Origin: Candidatus Thermochlorobacteriaceae bacterium
GTDB taxonomy: Bacteria > Bacteroidota > Chlorobiia > Chlorobiales > Thermochlorobacteraceae
Assembly: GCA_029263855.1 (NCBI GenBank)
Contig: JAJUFC010000003.1
Coordinates: 1 to 64,000 of the forward strand
Length of the DNA: 64,000 nt
Direction: 5' to 3'
Shown piece by piece: positions 1 through 8,634 of the stretch. Within the stretch, counting starts at the first letter, position 1; each line of letters begins with the position of its first letter. The notes beneath the pieces are model-generated. The model did not search any database, had not been told where the DNA came from, and saw only the letters and a list, made by a program, of their open reading frames with translations. The position numbers and the translations under genes were made by a program.

Positions 1-480
1 ATCGGGTTTAAAGACATCGTCGAGCGATTTGCCCATCGTTAAAAGCTCGAGCCGCGCTGATGGCACTAAATCGCTTTCGGGATAATCCATCAAAAATTTT
101 TCGTAGGCTTTTCGCGCTTGAATCGTGTCGCCCAACACATTGCTGTATGCAAATCCAACAAGAAAACTTGCTTGTGCCGCTTCTTCGCTGTTTGGAAAGC
201 GTTGAACCACCTCTTGATATCGTTCAATCGCCGTTTTAGTTAAGCGATTTGCATCGCAAAGTTGCGCCGATTTCAGCAAAGCTTTCGGAGCATTCGGCGA
301 CGCAGGAAACTCTTGGCTGAACTTCAAGAACTGTTCAGCAAGTTTGAGCGACATCTTGCGCTCTGTGAGCGATTCAGCGGCGGCATTTCGTTCAAGCTCT
401 GTCCATATATCGTTTTCCGATGTGGCTTTTTGACAACCGAATCCGAGAATGAGAAGCAGAAGCAGAATTTTGTAACGCAT
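1..480 (-). CDS. TPR-repeat lipoprotein, C-terminus cut by window edge
   Basis: The reverse strand is open from an ATG at 480 to the window edge, giving the first 160 residues. The start is a hydrophobic stretch rich in Leu and Ile that runs into a lipobox-like GFGC, so this is probably an outer-membrane-directed lipoprotein. The rest is helical with TPR spacing: repeated pieces such as FPNSEEAAQASFLVG and YPESDLVPSARLEL resemble BamD/CpoB-type scaffolds that hold envelope complexes. The C-terminus is missing, so a specific role cannot be given. The next gene at 533 is divergent, and about 50 bases separate the two starts. Confidence 0.75.
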   Translation of the reverse strand, partial: MRYKILLLLLILGFGCQKATSENDIWTELERNAAAESLTERKMSLKLAEQFLKFSQEFPASPNAPKALLKSAQLCDANRLTKTAIERYQEVVQRFPNSEEAAQASFLVGFAYSNVLGDTIQARKAYEKFLMDYPESDLVPSARLELLTMGKSLDDVFKPD

Positions 481-532
481 ATTGGTTCGGCTTAACTTGC
501 TTTGACTGCATTAACCATAATCATACAAAAAT

Positions 533-1072
533 ATGCTTGAACTCGATGACACCGTGTTAGTCATTATTGACGTGCAAGGCAAACTTGCAACCCTGATGTA
601 TGAACGCGACTTGTTGTTCAAGAATCTTTCACGACTCATTGAAGGCGCGCAAGTGCTCGGCATTCCGATTTTGCTGACCGAACAATATCCAAAAGGATTA
701 GGCGAAACCGCACCCGAACTCAAAGCCTTGATGCCGAATGTGAAGCCGATTGAAAAAATGTCGTTCAGTTGCATGGGCGAAGAAAAATTCATTGAAGCCC
801 TTGACGAAACAGAGCGCGAACAAGTGTTGGTGGCAGGCATTGAAACGCATGTATGCGTGTATCAAACCGTTTCCGATATGCTCGCCGAAGGCTTTGAAGT
901 CCACTGCGTTGCCGATGCGATTTCCTCACGAGCAAAAGAAAATCGCGAGATAGGACTATCGCGCATGAAAGAAGACGGCGCGATTCTCACCTCAACGGAA
1001 ATGTGCTTGTTTGAACTCTTGAAGGTTGCGGGCACATCGACCTTCAAAACCATTTCCGCGCTCGTCAAATAA
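533..1072 (+). CDS. Isochorismatase-family cysteine hydrolase
   Basis: This 179-residue protein has the length and fold signature of the isochorismatase/nicotinamidase-like family (YcaC group), soluble hydrolases acting on amide or vinyl-ether bonds. The family's catalytic triad is visible: Asp13 in IIDVQGK, Lys75 in IEKMSFSC, and Cys108 in GIETHVCVYQT with the usual cis-peptide region before it. The substrate cannot be told from sequence. It stands alone between a divergent lipoprotein and the DUF4139 gene. The start is the only good ATG before the IIDVQ strand. Confidence 0.88.
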   Translation: MLELDDTVLVIIDVQGKLATLMYERDLLFKNLSRLIEGAQVLGIPILLTEQYPKGLGETAPELKALMPNVKPIEKMSFSCMGEEKFIEALDETEREQVLVAGIETHVCVYQTVSDMLAEGFEVHCVADAISSRAKENREIGLSRMKEDGAILTSTEMCLFELLKVAGTSTFKTISALVK

Positions 1073-1151
1073 AGTTTGACAATTCTTTGACAACTTTTCA
1101 TTCACGCTCTCGCAAAAGGAGGTGTTTCGTTCAATCAAAAAACATCGCATT

Positions 1152-2486
1152 ATGAAACTATCTTTGTTCATCGCATCAATCCTCTTGGCTATGTCTATCA
1201 CGCTTGAGGCGCAGGAGCGCACCGTTGCCGTAACGGTCTATAACGACAATCTTGGCGTGGTCAAAGAAACACGACCGATTAACCTGCAACGCGGCATCTC
1301 GGAAATCAAAATTTCAGATGTCGCCTCACAGATTGACCCAACCAGCGTCTACATCAAACTAAACGGAACAGTCGTTGAGCAGAATTATCAATACGACCTT
1401 GTGAGCGTCTACAAAATTTTGGAAAAGTATCTTGATAAATCCGTTCAACTCATCAATGAAAAAGGCGAACTCTTGGAAGGCACACTGCTTTCAGCGCGAG
1501 ATGGGCAACTTGTTTTGCGCAATCGCAACGGGGGCTTAACGATGATTGGCGGTTTGGATAAATATCGAGTCAATGTCGCCGATTTGCCCGAAGGCTTAAT
1601 CACAAAGCCAACGCTCGTTTGGAGAGTTGATTCACGTGCATCGGGGCGACAAAATGCTGAAATCTCGTATCAGACCGCCGGCATGAAGTGGCACGCCGAA
1701 TATGTTGCTGTGCTAAACAAAGATGACAGCAAGTTGAACCTGAAAGCGTGGGTAAGCATTGAAAATCAATCGGGCGCGACCTATCCCAACGCAACGCTCA
1801 AACTCATCGCAGGCGATGTCAATCGCGTTCAAGAGCAAATGCCTGTTTATCCAATGGTGCGCGGCAAAATGATGATGCAAGAAGCCGCTGATGCGCCGCA
1901 ATTTGAAGAGCAATCCCTGTTTGAATATCACGCCTACGCGCTTCAACGCCCGACCACACTCGCCAATAACGAAACCAAGCAAATTTCACTCTTTGAAGCG
2001 GAGAATGTTTCCGTTGTGAAGAAGTTTCAGCATAAAGGAGGAAAGAAGGTGAATGTGGTTGTGGAGTTTGAAAATAAGTCGTCCAATCAACTTGGCATGC
2101 CGCTTCCGAAAGGCAAGGTGCGCGTGAACAAAGAAGATAGAGGCGCAGTTGAATTTATCGGCGAAGACCAAATCGACCACACACCAAAAGACGAAAAAGT
2201 CTCACTCAAAATTGGAGATGCTTTCGACATTGTTGCCGAAGAAGTTCAAACCGATTACAAACAAATTTCACAACGCTCGAGCGAAACGATGTGGAAAATC
2301 ACCTTCAAAAATCGCAAAGACGAAGCCGTTACCATTGAAGCCGAGCGATATTTCGGCTACAACTGGCAAGTCGTGAATGCGTCACATAATTTTGAAAAGA
2401 AAAATGCCACAACCGCCGTCTTTCGCGTGCCTGTGCCAAAAGGCAAAGAAGTAGATTTAATTTTCACCGTGCGCAATAGTTACTAA
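1152..2486 (+). CDS. DUF4139 domain-containing secreted protein
   Basis: This protein of about 444 residues starts with a clear Sec signal peptide (MKLSLFIASILLAMSITLEA, cleaved before QERTVAV). The following motif, in which a derivative of VYNDNLGVVKETR precedes a long beta-rich body, is typical of the DUF4139 family, whose biochemical role is unknown. An upstream in-frame GTG at 1122 would add ten residues ahead of the signal peptide and sits inside a GGAGG-like stretch, so I prefer the ATG at 1152. A good hairpin terminator follows at 2504. The likely location is periplasm or cell surface. Confidence 0.8.
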   Translation: MKLSLFIASILLAMSITLEAQERTVAVTVYNDNLGVVKETRPINLQRGISEIKISDVASQIDPTSVYIKLNGTVVEQNYQYDLVSVYKILEKYLDKSVQLINEKGELLEGTLLSARDGQLVLRNRNGGLTMIGGLDKYRVNVADLPEGLITKPTLVWRVDSRASGRQNAEISYQTAGMKWHAEYVAVLNKDDSKLNLKAWVSIENQSGATYPNATLKLIAGDVNRVQEQMPVYPMVRGKMMMQEAADAPQFEEQSLFEYHAYALQRPTTLANNETKQISLFEAENVSVVKKFQHKGGKKVNVVVEFENKSSNQLGMPLPKGKVRVNKEDRGAVEFIGEDQIDHTPKDEKVSLKIGDAFDIVAEEVQTDYKQISQRSSETMWKITFKNRKDEAVTIEAERYFGYNWQVVNASHNFEKKNATTAVFRVPVPKGKEVDLIFTVRNSY

Positions 2487-2503
2487 TCGTTTTCGGAATA
2501 ATA

Positions 2504-2531
2504 GGGCGACACTGTTCGCCCTTTTGTTTTT
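2504..2531 (+). terminator. Rho-independent terminator after the DUF4139 gene
   Basis: GGGCGA (2504-2509) pairs with TCGCCC (2516-2521) around a 6-base loop, and the run TTTTGTTTTT follows directly. It lies 17 bases past the stop of the DUF4139 gene. Confidence 0.75.
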
Positions 2532-2604
2532 GTCATCAACGTTTTTGTAACCAAAGTAGCCGAGCGTTTCAAAGAGAATGACGATGTTTGTAAAAAAGTC
2601 TTGA

Positions 2605-3399
2605 ATGGAACTTATCGGCTATTTCGCTTCAATTTTGATTGGCGTTTCGCTTGGGCTAATTGGCGGCGGCGGAAGCATTCTGACCGTTCCCGTTTTGGTA
2701 TATCTTTTCGCGCAACCGCCGATTGAGGCGACGCTCTATTCGCTCTTTATCGTTGGTCTATCGAGCGCGGTGGGCGCGACGACTTACTTGCAAAGTAAAT
2801 TGGTCAAAGTTAAAAACGCGCTTGCCTTTGCTGTTCCTTCCATTGCTTCGATTCTCCTCACGCGCAATTTCATCTTGCCAAATTTGCCCGAAGTGCTTTT
2901 TTCCGTCGGCGACTTTGCGCTTACGAAAAGTGCCTTTTTACTTGTCGTGTTCGCCGTGTTGATGATTTTGGCTTCAATTAAAATGATTGTTCCATCATCG
3001 CTAAAAGCAGATACGGCGCAAGGCGAAAATCTCGCGATGCTTGCGCTGAATGGCTTTGGCGTTGGGTTTATTACGGGGCTGATTGGGGTTGGCGGCGGAT
3101 TTCTCATCATTCCATCGTTAGTGATTCTGGCGAAGTTGGAAATGAAAGAAGCCGTTGGCACGTCGCTGTTTATTATCGCGCTCAATTCGCTGATTGGATT
3201 TTTCGGAAGTTTGCGCGGCGTTGAAGCTGATTGGCTTTTTTTGATTTCAATTTCCGCTTTAGCGATTGTGGGAATGTTTATCGGCACATCGCTTGCGCGC
3301 CGTATTGATGGCAATCGTTTGAAGCCGATGTTTGGCTGGTTTGTTTTGGTGATGGGCGTTTTTGTCTTGCTCAAAGAAACCGTTTTGAAACCGCTCTGA
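2605..3399 (+). CDS. TauE/SafE-family membrane transporter
   Basis: This 264-residue, strongly hydrophobic protein has about eight membrane segments. The two halves each carry the family's glycine-rich motif followed by Pro: GLIGGGGSILTVPVL near residue 18 and GLIGVGGGFLIIPSL near residue 158. This is the internal duplication of the TauE/SafE (DUF81) family, which exports sulfite, sulfoacetate and other small organosulfur anions. The substrate cannot be read from sequence. It converges on ruvB with 17 bases between the stops and no obvious hairpin. Confidence 0.88.
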   Translation: MELIGYFASILIGVSLGLIGGGGSILTVPVLVYLFAQPPIEATLYSLFIVGLSSAVGATTYLQSKLVKVKNALAFAVPSIASILLTRNFILPNLPEVLFSVGDFALTKSAFLLVVFAVLMILASIKMIVPSSLKADTAQGENLAMLALNGFGVGFITGLIGVGGGFLIIPSLVILAKLEMKEAVGTSLFIIALNSLIGFFGSLRGVEADWLFLISISALAIVGMFIGTSLARRIDGNRLKPMFGWFVLVMGVFVLLKETVLKPL

Positions 3400-3416
3400 A
3401 AAGTCCTGCGTTGAAC

Positions 3417-4442
3417 TTAGATGCTGTCGAATAAGCCTGCCGCGCCTTTTGGCTTTTGAATGTTGAAGCGTTGATAGGCGAGATCGGTGGCGACTCGTCC
3501 TCTTGGCGTGCGCATTAAGTAGCCTTCTTGAATTAAATACGGTTCATAAACTTCTTCAATCGTATCCGACTCTTCGCCAACGGCAACGGCTAAGGACGAA
3601 AGCCCGACAGGGTTGCCGCCGAATTTTTCCATGAGCGCGAGCAAAATTCGTTTATCCATTTCATCTAATCCGTAGGTATCGATTTCCAAAGCGGCGAGCG
3701 TGGTTCGCGCGATGTCGAGCGTAATGCGGTTTAAGCCGCCAACTTGGGCAAAATCGCGTGCGCGTCGGAGCAAGCGATTGGCAATGCGGGGCGTGCCGCG
3801 TGCGCGTCGTGCAATTTCAAACGCGCCGTCTCGCTCAACTTCCACACCCAAAATTCGTGCGGCGCGACTGACGATTTTCTCGAGCAAATCCGCCGTGTAG
3901 TAATCTAACCGCGACGAAATGCCGAACCTAGCGCGCAAAGGCGCGGTGAGCAAGCCTGCCCTTGTTGTCGCGCCCACAAGCGTGAATTGCGGAATGGCAA
4001 TCTGAACGCTACGCGCCGAAGGTCCTGAATCAATCATAATATCAATCTTGAAATCTTCCATCGCTGAGTAAAGGTATTCCTCAACGACGGGGTTGAGCCG
4101 ATGAATCTCATCGATGAAAAGCACATCGCCTTTTTCAAGATTTGTTAAAAGTCCTGCTAAATCGCCGGGCTTATCTAAAACAGGTCCTGACGTTGCTTTA
4201 ATGCTTGCGCCCATTTCTGCGGCGATGATGTAGGCAAGGGTTGTTTTGCCGAGCCCTGGCGGTCCTGATAAAAGCACATGGTCTAAGGCTTCGCCCCGAC
4301 CACGAGCCGCCTGAATGAAGACGCGCAGGTTATCGACAATCTTCTGTTGCCCTGTGAAATCTTCAAAGCGAATCGGACGAATTTTTTCCTCAAACTGTGC
4401 ATCAATGAGGCTCTTTGTTTTCTCTATGCTTTCGTTTCTCAC
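3417..4442 (-). CDS. ruvB: Holliday junction branch-migration ATPase RuvB
   Basis: This 341-residue AAA+ motor drives RuvA-bound Holliday junctions in recombinational repair. Walker A is GPPGLGKT at 60-67 and Walker B is VLFIDEIH at 107-114. The GATTRAG sensor region is near 157-163 and an arginine-finger region (LRARFG) follows near 169. A C-terminal winged helix with RTPRGRVAT is present. Length and order match the family. The start is a GTG at 4442. RuvA and RuvC are not in the window. It is divergent from the WG-repeat gene across about 50 bases. Confidence 0.97.
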   Translation of the reverse strand: MRNESIEKTKSLIDAQFEEKIRPIRFEDFTGQQKIVDNLRVFIQAARGRGEALDHVLLSGPPGLGKTTLAYIIAAEMGASIKATSGPVLDKPGDLAGLLTNLEKGDVLFIDEIHRLNPVVEEYLYSAMEDFKIDIMIDSGPSARSVQIAIPQFTLVGATTRAGLLTAPLRARFGISSRLDYYTADLLEKIVSRAARILGVEVERDGAFEIARRARGTPRIANRLLRRARDFAQVGGLNRITLDIARTTLAALEIDTYGLDEMDKRILLALMEKFGGNPVGLSSLAVAVGEESDTIEEVYEPYLIQEGYLMRTPRGRVATDLAYQRFNIQKPKGAAGLFDSI

Positions 4443-4491
4443 AATTCTTTCGGATATTTTTTCAATTTACTTCAATTCAACGAGAGCATCA

Positions 4492-5514
4492 ATGACGCGC
4501 CAACTTCTCATCGCTTGTCTCATCATCAATTTTCTTTTTTCTGCACCGTTTCTTCATGCGCAACTCTTTCCCGCAAAGCAAGGCGGCAATTGGGGCTATA
4601 TCAATTCAAGCGGTCAGATTGTCATTCAGCCAAAATTTGACGAAGCCAAAAAGTTTTCGGAAGGGCGCGCGGCAGTGAAAATTAAAGATGAATGGGGATA
4701 TATCGACACAACGGGCAACCTCATCATTCAAGCACGATTTACAAATGCCGAATCTTTTTCAAACGGCATCTCTGCTGTTCAAAACAAGAGCCTTATTATC
4801 GGAACAGAAACCCGATTTATTCGACTGAACGGCGATACGCTTACAAGTGAAACCTTCACCGATGCGGGCACTTTCTCGGAAGGTTTGGCTTGGATTAAAA
4901 TCGCTGACCGTAGCAAGGTGCTTCTGCGCCAGCGCGTTGGCTTTCTTGATACTACCGGCAAAATTGTTATTCAACCCGTTTTAGAAAAAGCATCTGACTT
5001 TTCAGAAGGATTTGCCGCTGTGCAGTTCAACGGAAAGTTTGGATTTATTCGCCGCACCGATACGCTCAACGATTCGGTTCAAACTTTCACGATTGCGCCG
5101 AAGTATCGCTTTGCAAGTAAGTTTTCCGAAGGCTTGGCGCGTGTGCGCACCGAAGCCCTGTGGGGCTACATTGACCAAAGCGGAAAACTTGTTATTGCCG
5201 AACAGTTTGATGCGGCAAGTGATTTCAGCGAAGGCTTAGCGCGTGTGCGTAAAGGTGAAAAATTCGGCTTCATCGATAAAAGTGGCAACATGGTTATTCC
5301 GACTGTTTTTGATGCCGCAGGCGATTTCAGCGAAGGCTTAGCGTGGGTTTCCAAAGGCGGAAAGTATGCGTTTATCGACCGCACGGGAAAAGTCGCCATT
5401 GACATCGGGCTGACAGGCGTCGGCAATTTTCAAGGCGGACTTGCGCTCGTCGGCATTGGCGATAAACAGGTTTATATTGATAAAGCAGGAAAAGTTATCT
5501 TCGAGTTTAATTGA
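4492..5514 (+). CDS. WG-repeat exported protein
   Basis: This protein of about 340 residues has a signal peptide (hydrophobic LLIACLIINFLFSAPF, cleavage near HAQ). At least six repeats follow, with the pattern W/F-GYI-D-G, I-x-P-x-F, F-SEG-A-V, characteristic of WG (KWG) repeat proteins. The repeats probably form a beta-propeller or solenoid at the cell surface; no catalytic motif is visible. The open frame extends upstream to 4315 inside antisense ruvB, but only the ATG at 4492 gives a signal peptide, so I take that start. The last repeats are near-copies of each other (DAASDFSEGLARV, DAAGDFSEGLAWV), suggesting recent duplication. Confidence 0.88.
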   Translation: MTRQLLIACLIINFLFSAPFLHAQLFPAKQGGNWGYINSSGQIVIQPKFDEAKKFSEGRAAVKIKDEWGYIDTTGNLIIQARFTNAESFSNGISAVQNKSLIIGTETRFIRLNGDTLTSETFTDAGTFSEGLAWIKIADRSKVLLRQRVGFLDTTGKIVIQPVLEKASDFSEGFAAVQFNGKFGFIRRTDTLNDSVQTFTIAPKYRFASKFSEGLARVRTEALWGYIDQSGKLVIAEQFDAASDFSEGLARVRKGEKFGFIDKSGNMVIPTVFDAAGDFSEGLAWVSKGGKYAFIDRTGKVAIDIGLTGVGNFQGGLALVGIGDKQVYIDKAGKVIFEFN

Positions 5515-5557
5515 TTCGGAATAAGTTCGAATAAGTTCTCTTTCTAGTCTCAACGCT

Positions 5558-6169
5558 ATGTCTGATATACCGTCAAGCCTTTCGCTCATCTTACTTCTCG
5601 CACTTGAAGTTGTCGCCCTTGTGCTTGGATTGGGATTGCATTTCCTCAAAAAGACATCGATTTCGGCGGCGCGTTGGAAATGGTGGGTTTGGTCGGGATT
5701 GGGTGCAGTCGCATTGGTGGGTTTAATTTTAATTGTAAAAGAATCGAGTGCGCTTGTTGATGTTTCCGAGAAAAAGCAATGGATAAAAACCATGGGCAAA
5801 ATTCTTGCGTCTGAAATGCGTGGCAAGAAAGCCTACATTCCCTTTGTCAAATATGAATATGAATTGGACGGAAAAACTTACACTGCCGAAACTGAACTTT
5901 ACTCTCCGCAGTGGGGCGGCAAACTTTTGCGCAAAGAAACTTCCGAGAGCATCTTGGCGATGTTCAAGCCTGCAAGCACAATTACGGTTTATGTTAATCC
6001 GAAGAATCACGCCGACTCTGTGCTTGAAATCCTTTTTGGTTGGGATTTATTCATTCGCTTGGGTGTCGGAATGCTCTTGTGGCTCGTTTCAACCGCGATG
6101 CTCTACTTCGGTGCGTTCAAACATTTACTTCACGGCTCGACTTTCACGCCGCGCCAAAATGCAACATAG
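5558..6169 (+). CDS. DUF3592 membrane protein
   Basis: This 203-residue protein has two N-terminal membrane helices (about 7-28 and 45-63), a beta-rich soluble part and a final helix near 165-188. The soluble part has the DUF3592 pattern: VKYEYELDGKTYTAE followed later by ITVYVNPKNHADSVL. The function is unknown; DUF3592 proteins are membrane anchored with an exposed beta domain. Its last 40 bases overlap the end of the convergent DUF427 gene. Confidence 0.78.
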   Translation: MSDIPSSLSLILLLALEVVALVLGLGLHFLKKTSISAARWKWWVWSGLGAVALVGLILIVKESSALVDVSEKKQWIKTMGKILASEMRGKKAYIPFVKYEYELDGKTYTAETELYSPQWGGKLLRKETSESILAMFKPASTITVYVNPKNHADSVLEILFGWDLFIRLGVGMLLWLVSTAMLYFGAFKHLLHGSTFTPRQNAT

Positions 6170-6411
6170 CCTTTGATGTTCTTTGCCGCCTCTTTGGGGT
6201 CGGGGTAATACCACGCCGCATCTTTGTTCTTCTCTCTTCCAACCACCACATTGAAGTAACTTGCTCTGCCTTTCCACGCGCAAGTGGTCTGTGTAGTGCT
6301 TTCTTCAAAAAATTCTTTTTTGAGTGCGTTAGGTGGAAAGTAGTGATTACCTTCAACAATGATGGTCTTGTCGCTTTCAGCGATGATTTGACCGTTCCAA
6401 ATGGCTTTCAT
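6130..6411 (-). CDS. DUF427 domain protein
   Basis: This 93-residue protein covers a whole DUF427 domain: MKAIWNGQIIAESD at the start, NHYFPPNALKKEFF in the middle, then CAWKGRASYF and AAWYYPDPKEAAKNIKGYVAFW. Members are small soluble proteins of unknown function, often standing alone as here. The ATG at 6411 diverges from the FAD oxidoreductase at 6489. The 3' end overlaps the convergent DUF3592 gene by 40 bases, a tight but believable arrangement. Confidence 0.88.
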   Translation of the reverse strand: MKAIWNGQIIAESDKTIIVEGNHYFPPNALKKEFFEESTTQTTCAWKGRASYFNVVVGREKNKDAAWYYPDPKEAAKNIKGYVAFWRGVKVEP

Positions 6412-6440
6412 TGTGCGTTACATTTTTCGGGTTAACTTTG
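6411..6440 (+). promoter_or_regulatory. Possible Bacteroidota-type promoter
   Basis: TTG at 6411-6413, a 19-base spacer and TAACTTTG at 6433-6440 match the Bacteroidota pattern of TTTG, 19-21 bases, then TAnnTTTG. It lies about 50 bases ahead of the FAD oxidoreductase start. The -33 element is only partial, so the call is weak. Confidence 0.3.
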
Positions 6441-6488
6441 TTTTTTGCAATCCCAAAACATCAATGACATCTTATCGGTTTAATCGTT

Positions 6489-7727
6489 ATGCCCGACCAT
6501 CGTTTTGATGTGCTGATTATTGGTGCAGGACCTGCGGGTGCAAGCACTGCGCTCTCACTTTCTAAATATCCAACGCTCCGAATCGGCATTGTTGATAAAG
6601 CCAAATTTCCGCGCGATAAAATTTGCGGCGACGCCCTAAGCGGCAATGTAATTTCAACGCTGAAATCAATTTCGCCGTCGCTCTATGAGCGGTTTCAAGC
6701 GTTTCCCGATAAAATCGGCTCGTTTGGAATCCGCTTTATTGCGCCAAATGGCAAACATCTTGATGTGCCGTTTAAGTCGCCAAAGGCTCAAATTACCGAG
6801 ATGCCCGGCTCCATTTCAAAGCGATTGGACTTTGATAATTTTTTAGTTTCGGAAGTGAAATCATTGCCGAACGCAAACCTGCATGAAGAAACCGCTGTTG
6901 AATCCGTGCTCATCAAGCCTGATAGCGTGCTTGTGAAAACTAATCGAGGCATGTTTTCAGCCTCTTTGCTCATCGGCGCAGATGGTGCAAACGGCATCAC
7001 AACGCGCACCCTTGCCACATTCAAACCCGAAGCGCAACACTTTTGCGCAGGGCTTCGCGCTTATTATCGTGGCGTTTCAGGAATGCACGCACAAAATTTT
7101 ATCGAGCTTCATTTCTTACCTAACCTTCTGCCCGGATATTTCTGGATTTTCCCGCTTCCCAATGGCAATGCGAATGTTGGTTTAGGCATTCTTTCAGCCG
7201 TCGTGAAAAAAAAGCGGTTGGATTTGAAAAAACTTTTGATGGAAATTGTTCAAACGCACCCCGACATTGCGCCGCGCTTCAAGCATGCCGAAATGGTTGA
7301 TGAAATCAGGGGTTATGGCTTGCCGCTTGGCTCGAAGCGTCGCGCGCTTTCAGGAGAGCGATTCATGCTCACGGGCGATGCCGCCTCGCTCATCGATCCG
7401 TTTTCAGGCGAAGGCATTGGCAATGCAATGAAATCAGGGAAACTCGCCGCCGAAGTCGCTCACGAGAGCATTCTCCAACAAGATTTTTCACAAGCGTTTT
7501 TGAAGCGATATGACGAGCGCGTCTATCAAAAACTCGGCAGCGAACTCGGGCTTAGCCACACCTTGCAACGGCTGGCAAACTTCCCTTCGCTTTTCAATTT
7601 CGTCGTTAATCGTGCAAGGCAAAGCCCGACGCTCTCTGAAACAATTTCGTGTATGTTCGATGATTTAGAGTTGCGAAAAGAACTCAGCAAACCTTCCTTT
7701 TATGCGAAATTGCTTTTAGGAAGATGA
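6489..7727 (+). CDS. Geranylgeranyl-reductase-family FAD oxidoreductase
   Basis: This 412-residue flavoprotein has the FAD-binding Rossmann motif VLIIGAGPAGAST at residues 8-20 and the second FAD motif GDAASLIDPFSGEGIG near 297-312, the layout of the geranylgeranyl reductase/BchP-like family. Members reduce isoprenoid double bonds of lipids, quinones or chlorophyll tails. RDKICGDALSG near 38 is the usual ICGD motif. The presence of dxs close by fits an isoprenoid role, but whether the substrate is bacteriochlorophyll, a quinone or a lipid cannot be told. No other pigment genes are in the window. Its 3' end overlaps the convergent TPR pseudogene by about 12 bases. Confidence 0.85.
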   Translation: MPDHRFDVLIIGAGPAGASTALSLSKYPTLRIGIVDKAKFPRDKICGDALSGNVISTLKSISPSLYERFQAFPDKIGSFGIRFIAPNGKHLDVPFKSPKAQITEMPGSISKRLDFDNFLVSEVKSLPNANLHEETAVESVLIKPDSVLVKTNRGMFSASLLIGADGANGITTRTLATFKPEAQHFCAGLRAYYRGVSGMHAQNFIELHFLPNLLPGYFWIFPLPNGNANVGLGILSAVVKKKRLDLKKLLMEIVQTHPDIAPRFKHAEMVDEIRGYGLPLGSKRRALSGERFMLTGDAASLIDPFSGEGIGNAMKSGKLAAEVAHESILQQDFSQAFLKRYDERVYQKLGSELGLSHTLQRLANFPSLFNFVVNRARQSPTLSETISCMFDDLELRKELSKPSFYAKLLLGR

Positions 7728-8532
7728 CTTTTTTGTTTCCTGACTCATTCTCGCTATACAAATTCCCATACTGACGAATGTCTCGATAAGCCCAATTTTG
7801 TTTTCAAGCCTTGTGTTTATGACAACGCTTTTTTTGAAATAGGTCGCCGCCTTTTCATACTCACCTAACCCCATGCAGACTTTCCAAGGTTATTTAAATT
7901 GTTCGCTTCTGAACGCTCGTGTTTCAAAGTTTGTGAAAGCGTCAAACTGTTTTCGAAGTGCTTTTGTGCTTGCTCATATTGCATTGACTTTGCATACACC
8001 ACACCGATATTTTGATAGACATTTATTAATTGAATATTGTCTTTCATAGTCGTCGCCAGTTCCAAGCATTTTTGGTGAATCTCCATAGCCTCCAAGAGCA
8101 TCTTTTGTTTTTCCAGCGTGACTCCGATATTGTTCAAGCAAGCAAGCATACTACGCTCGTCGTTCATTTCGCGTCGAATTGCGAGGCTATCGTAGTAGTA
8201 AGATAGTGCGGTAGCAAATTCACCGAGATATGAATAAACGTTTCCGTAGCTGTTGAATCCGCGGCGATTCCGCTTTTATAGTCATGTTTTCTAAACAAGT
8301 TCAGCCCGATTTCAAGCGAGGCAAGCGATTCGCTCATTTCACCCAAAATGCATTGTATTCGTGCTTGGGTGAGCCGTATTTTGGCGAGCGTCAAGTCATC
8401 TTTCGCCCTTGTTTGAGCTGCCAACTCAACAGCTTGCGAAATCAACGCCCTCGCCTCTCTCGGGTTTTGATGTAAGAGCGTTAAGGCTTCTTGTTGGAGA
8501 TTTAAGATTTCATCACTTGAAGCACTCTGCAT
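7716..8532 (-). pseudogene. TPR-repeat protein broken by two frameshifts
   Basis: Three reading-frame pieces on the minus strand join into one TPR protein. Piece one starts at ATG 8532 (MQSASSDEILNLQQ) and is TPR-like until about 8240. The match then moves to another frame that reads GFNSYGNVYSYLGEFATALS and runs without a break into MNDERSMLACLNNIGVTLEK. A second shift near 7880 moves from LNNLGKS to a frame reading MGLGEYEKAATYFKKSV and ends at a stop at 7716. Each shift is repaired by adding one base. Proteins of this type usually carry a C-terminal signalling domain, which is absent here. It is either a decayed gene or two assembly indels. It lies immediately downstream of the dxs terminator. 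Confidence 0.75.
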
Positions 8533-8555
8533 AGCGTTCTTTCGTTTTCACAGTA

Positions 8556-8582
8556 ACAAAAAGGGAAGTTTTCAGGCTTCCC
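8556..8582 (-). terminator. Terminator of dxs
   Basis: Read on the minus strand, GGGAAG (8582-8577) pairs with CTTCCC (8568-8563) around an 8-base loop and is followed by TTTTTG. It lies about 50 bases past the dxs stop. Confidence 0.75.
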
Positions 8583-8634
8583 CCTTGTATTGACTTCGTT
8601 GATTTAATCGGTCTATTTGTTCGCTGAGAGCATT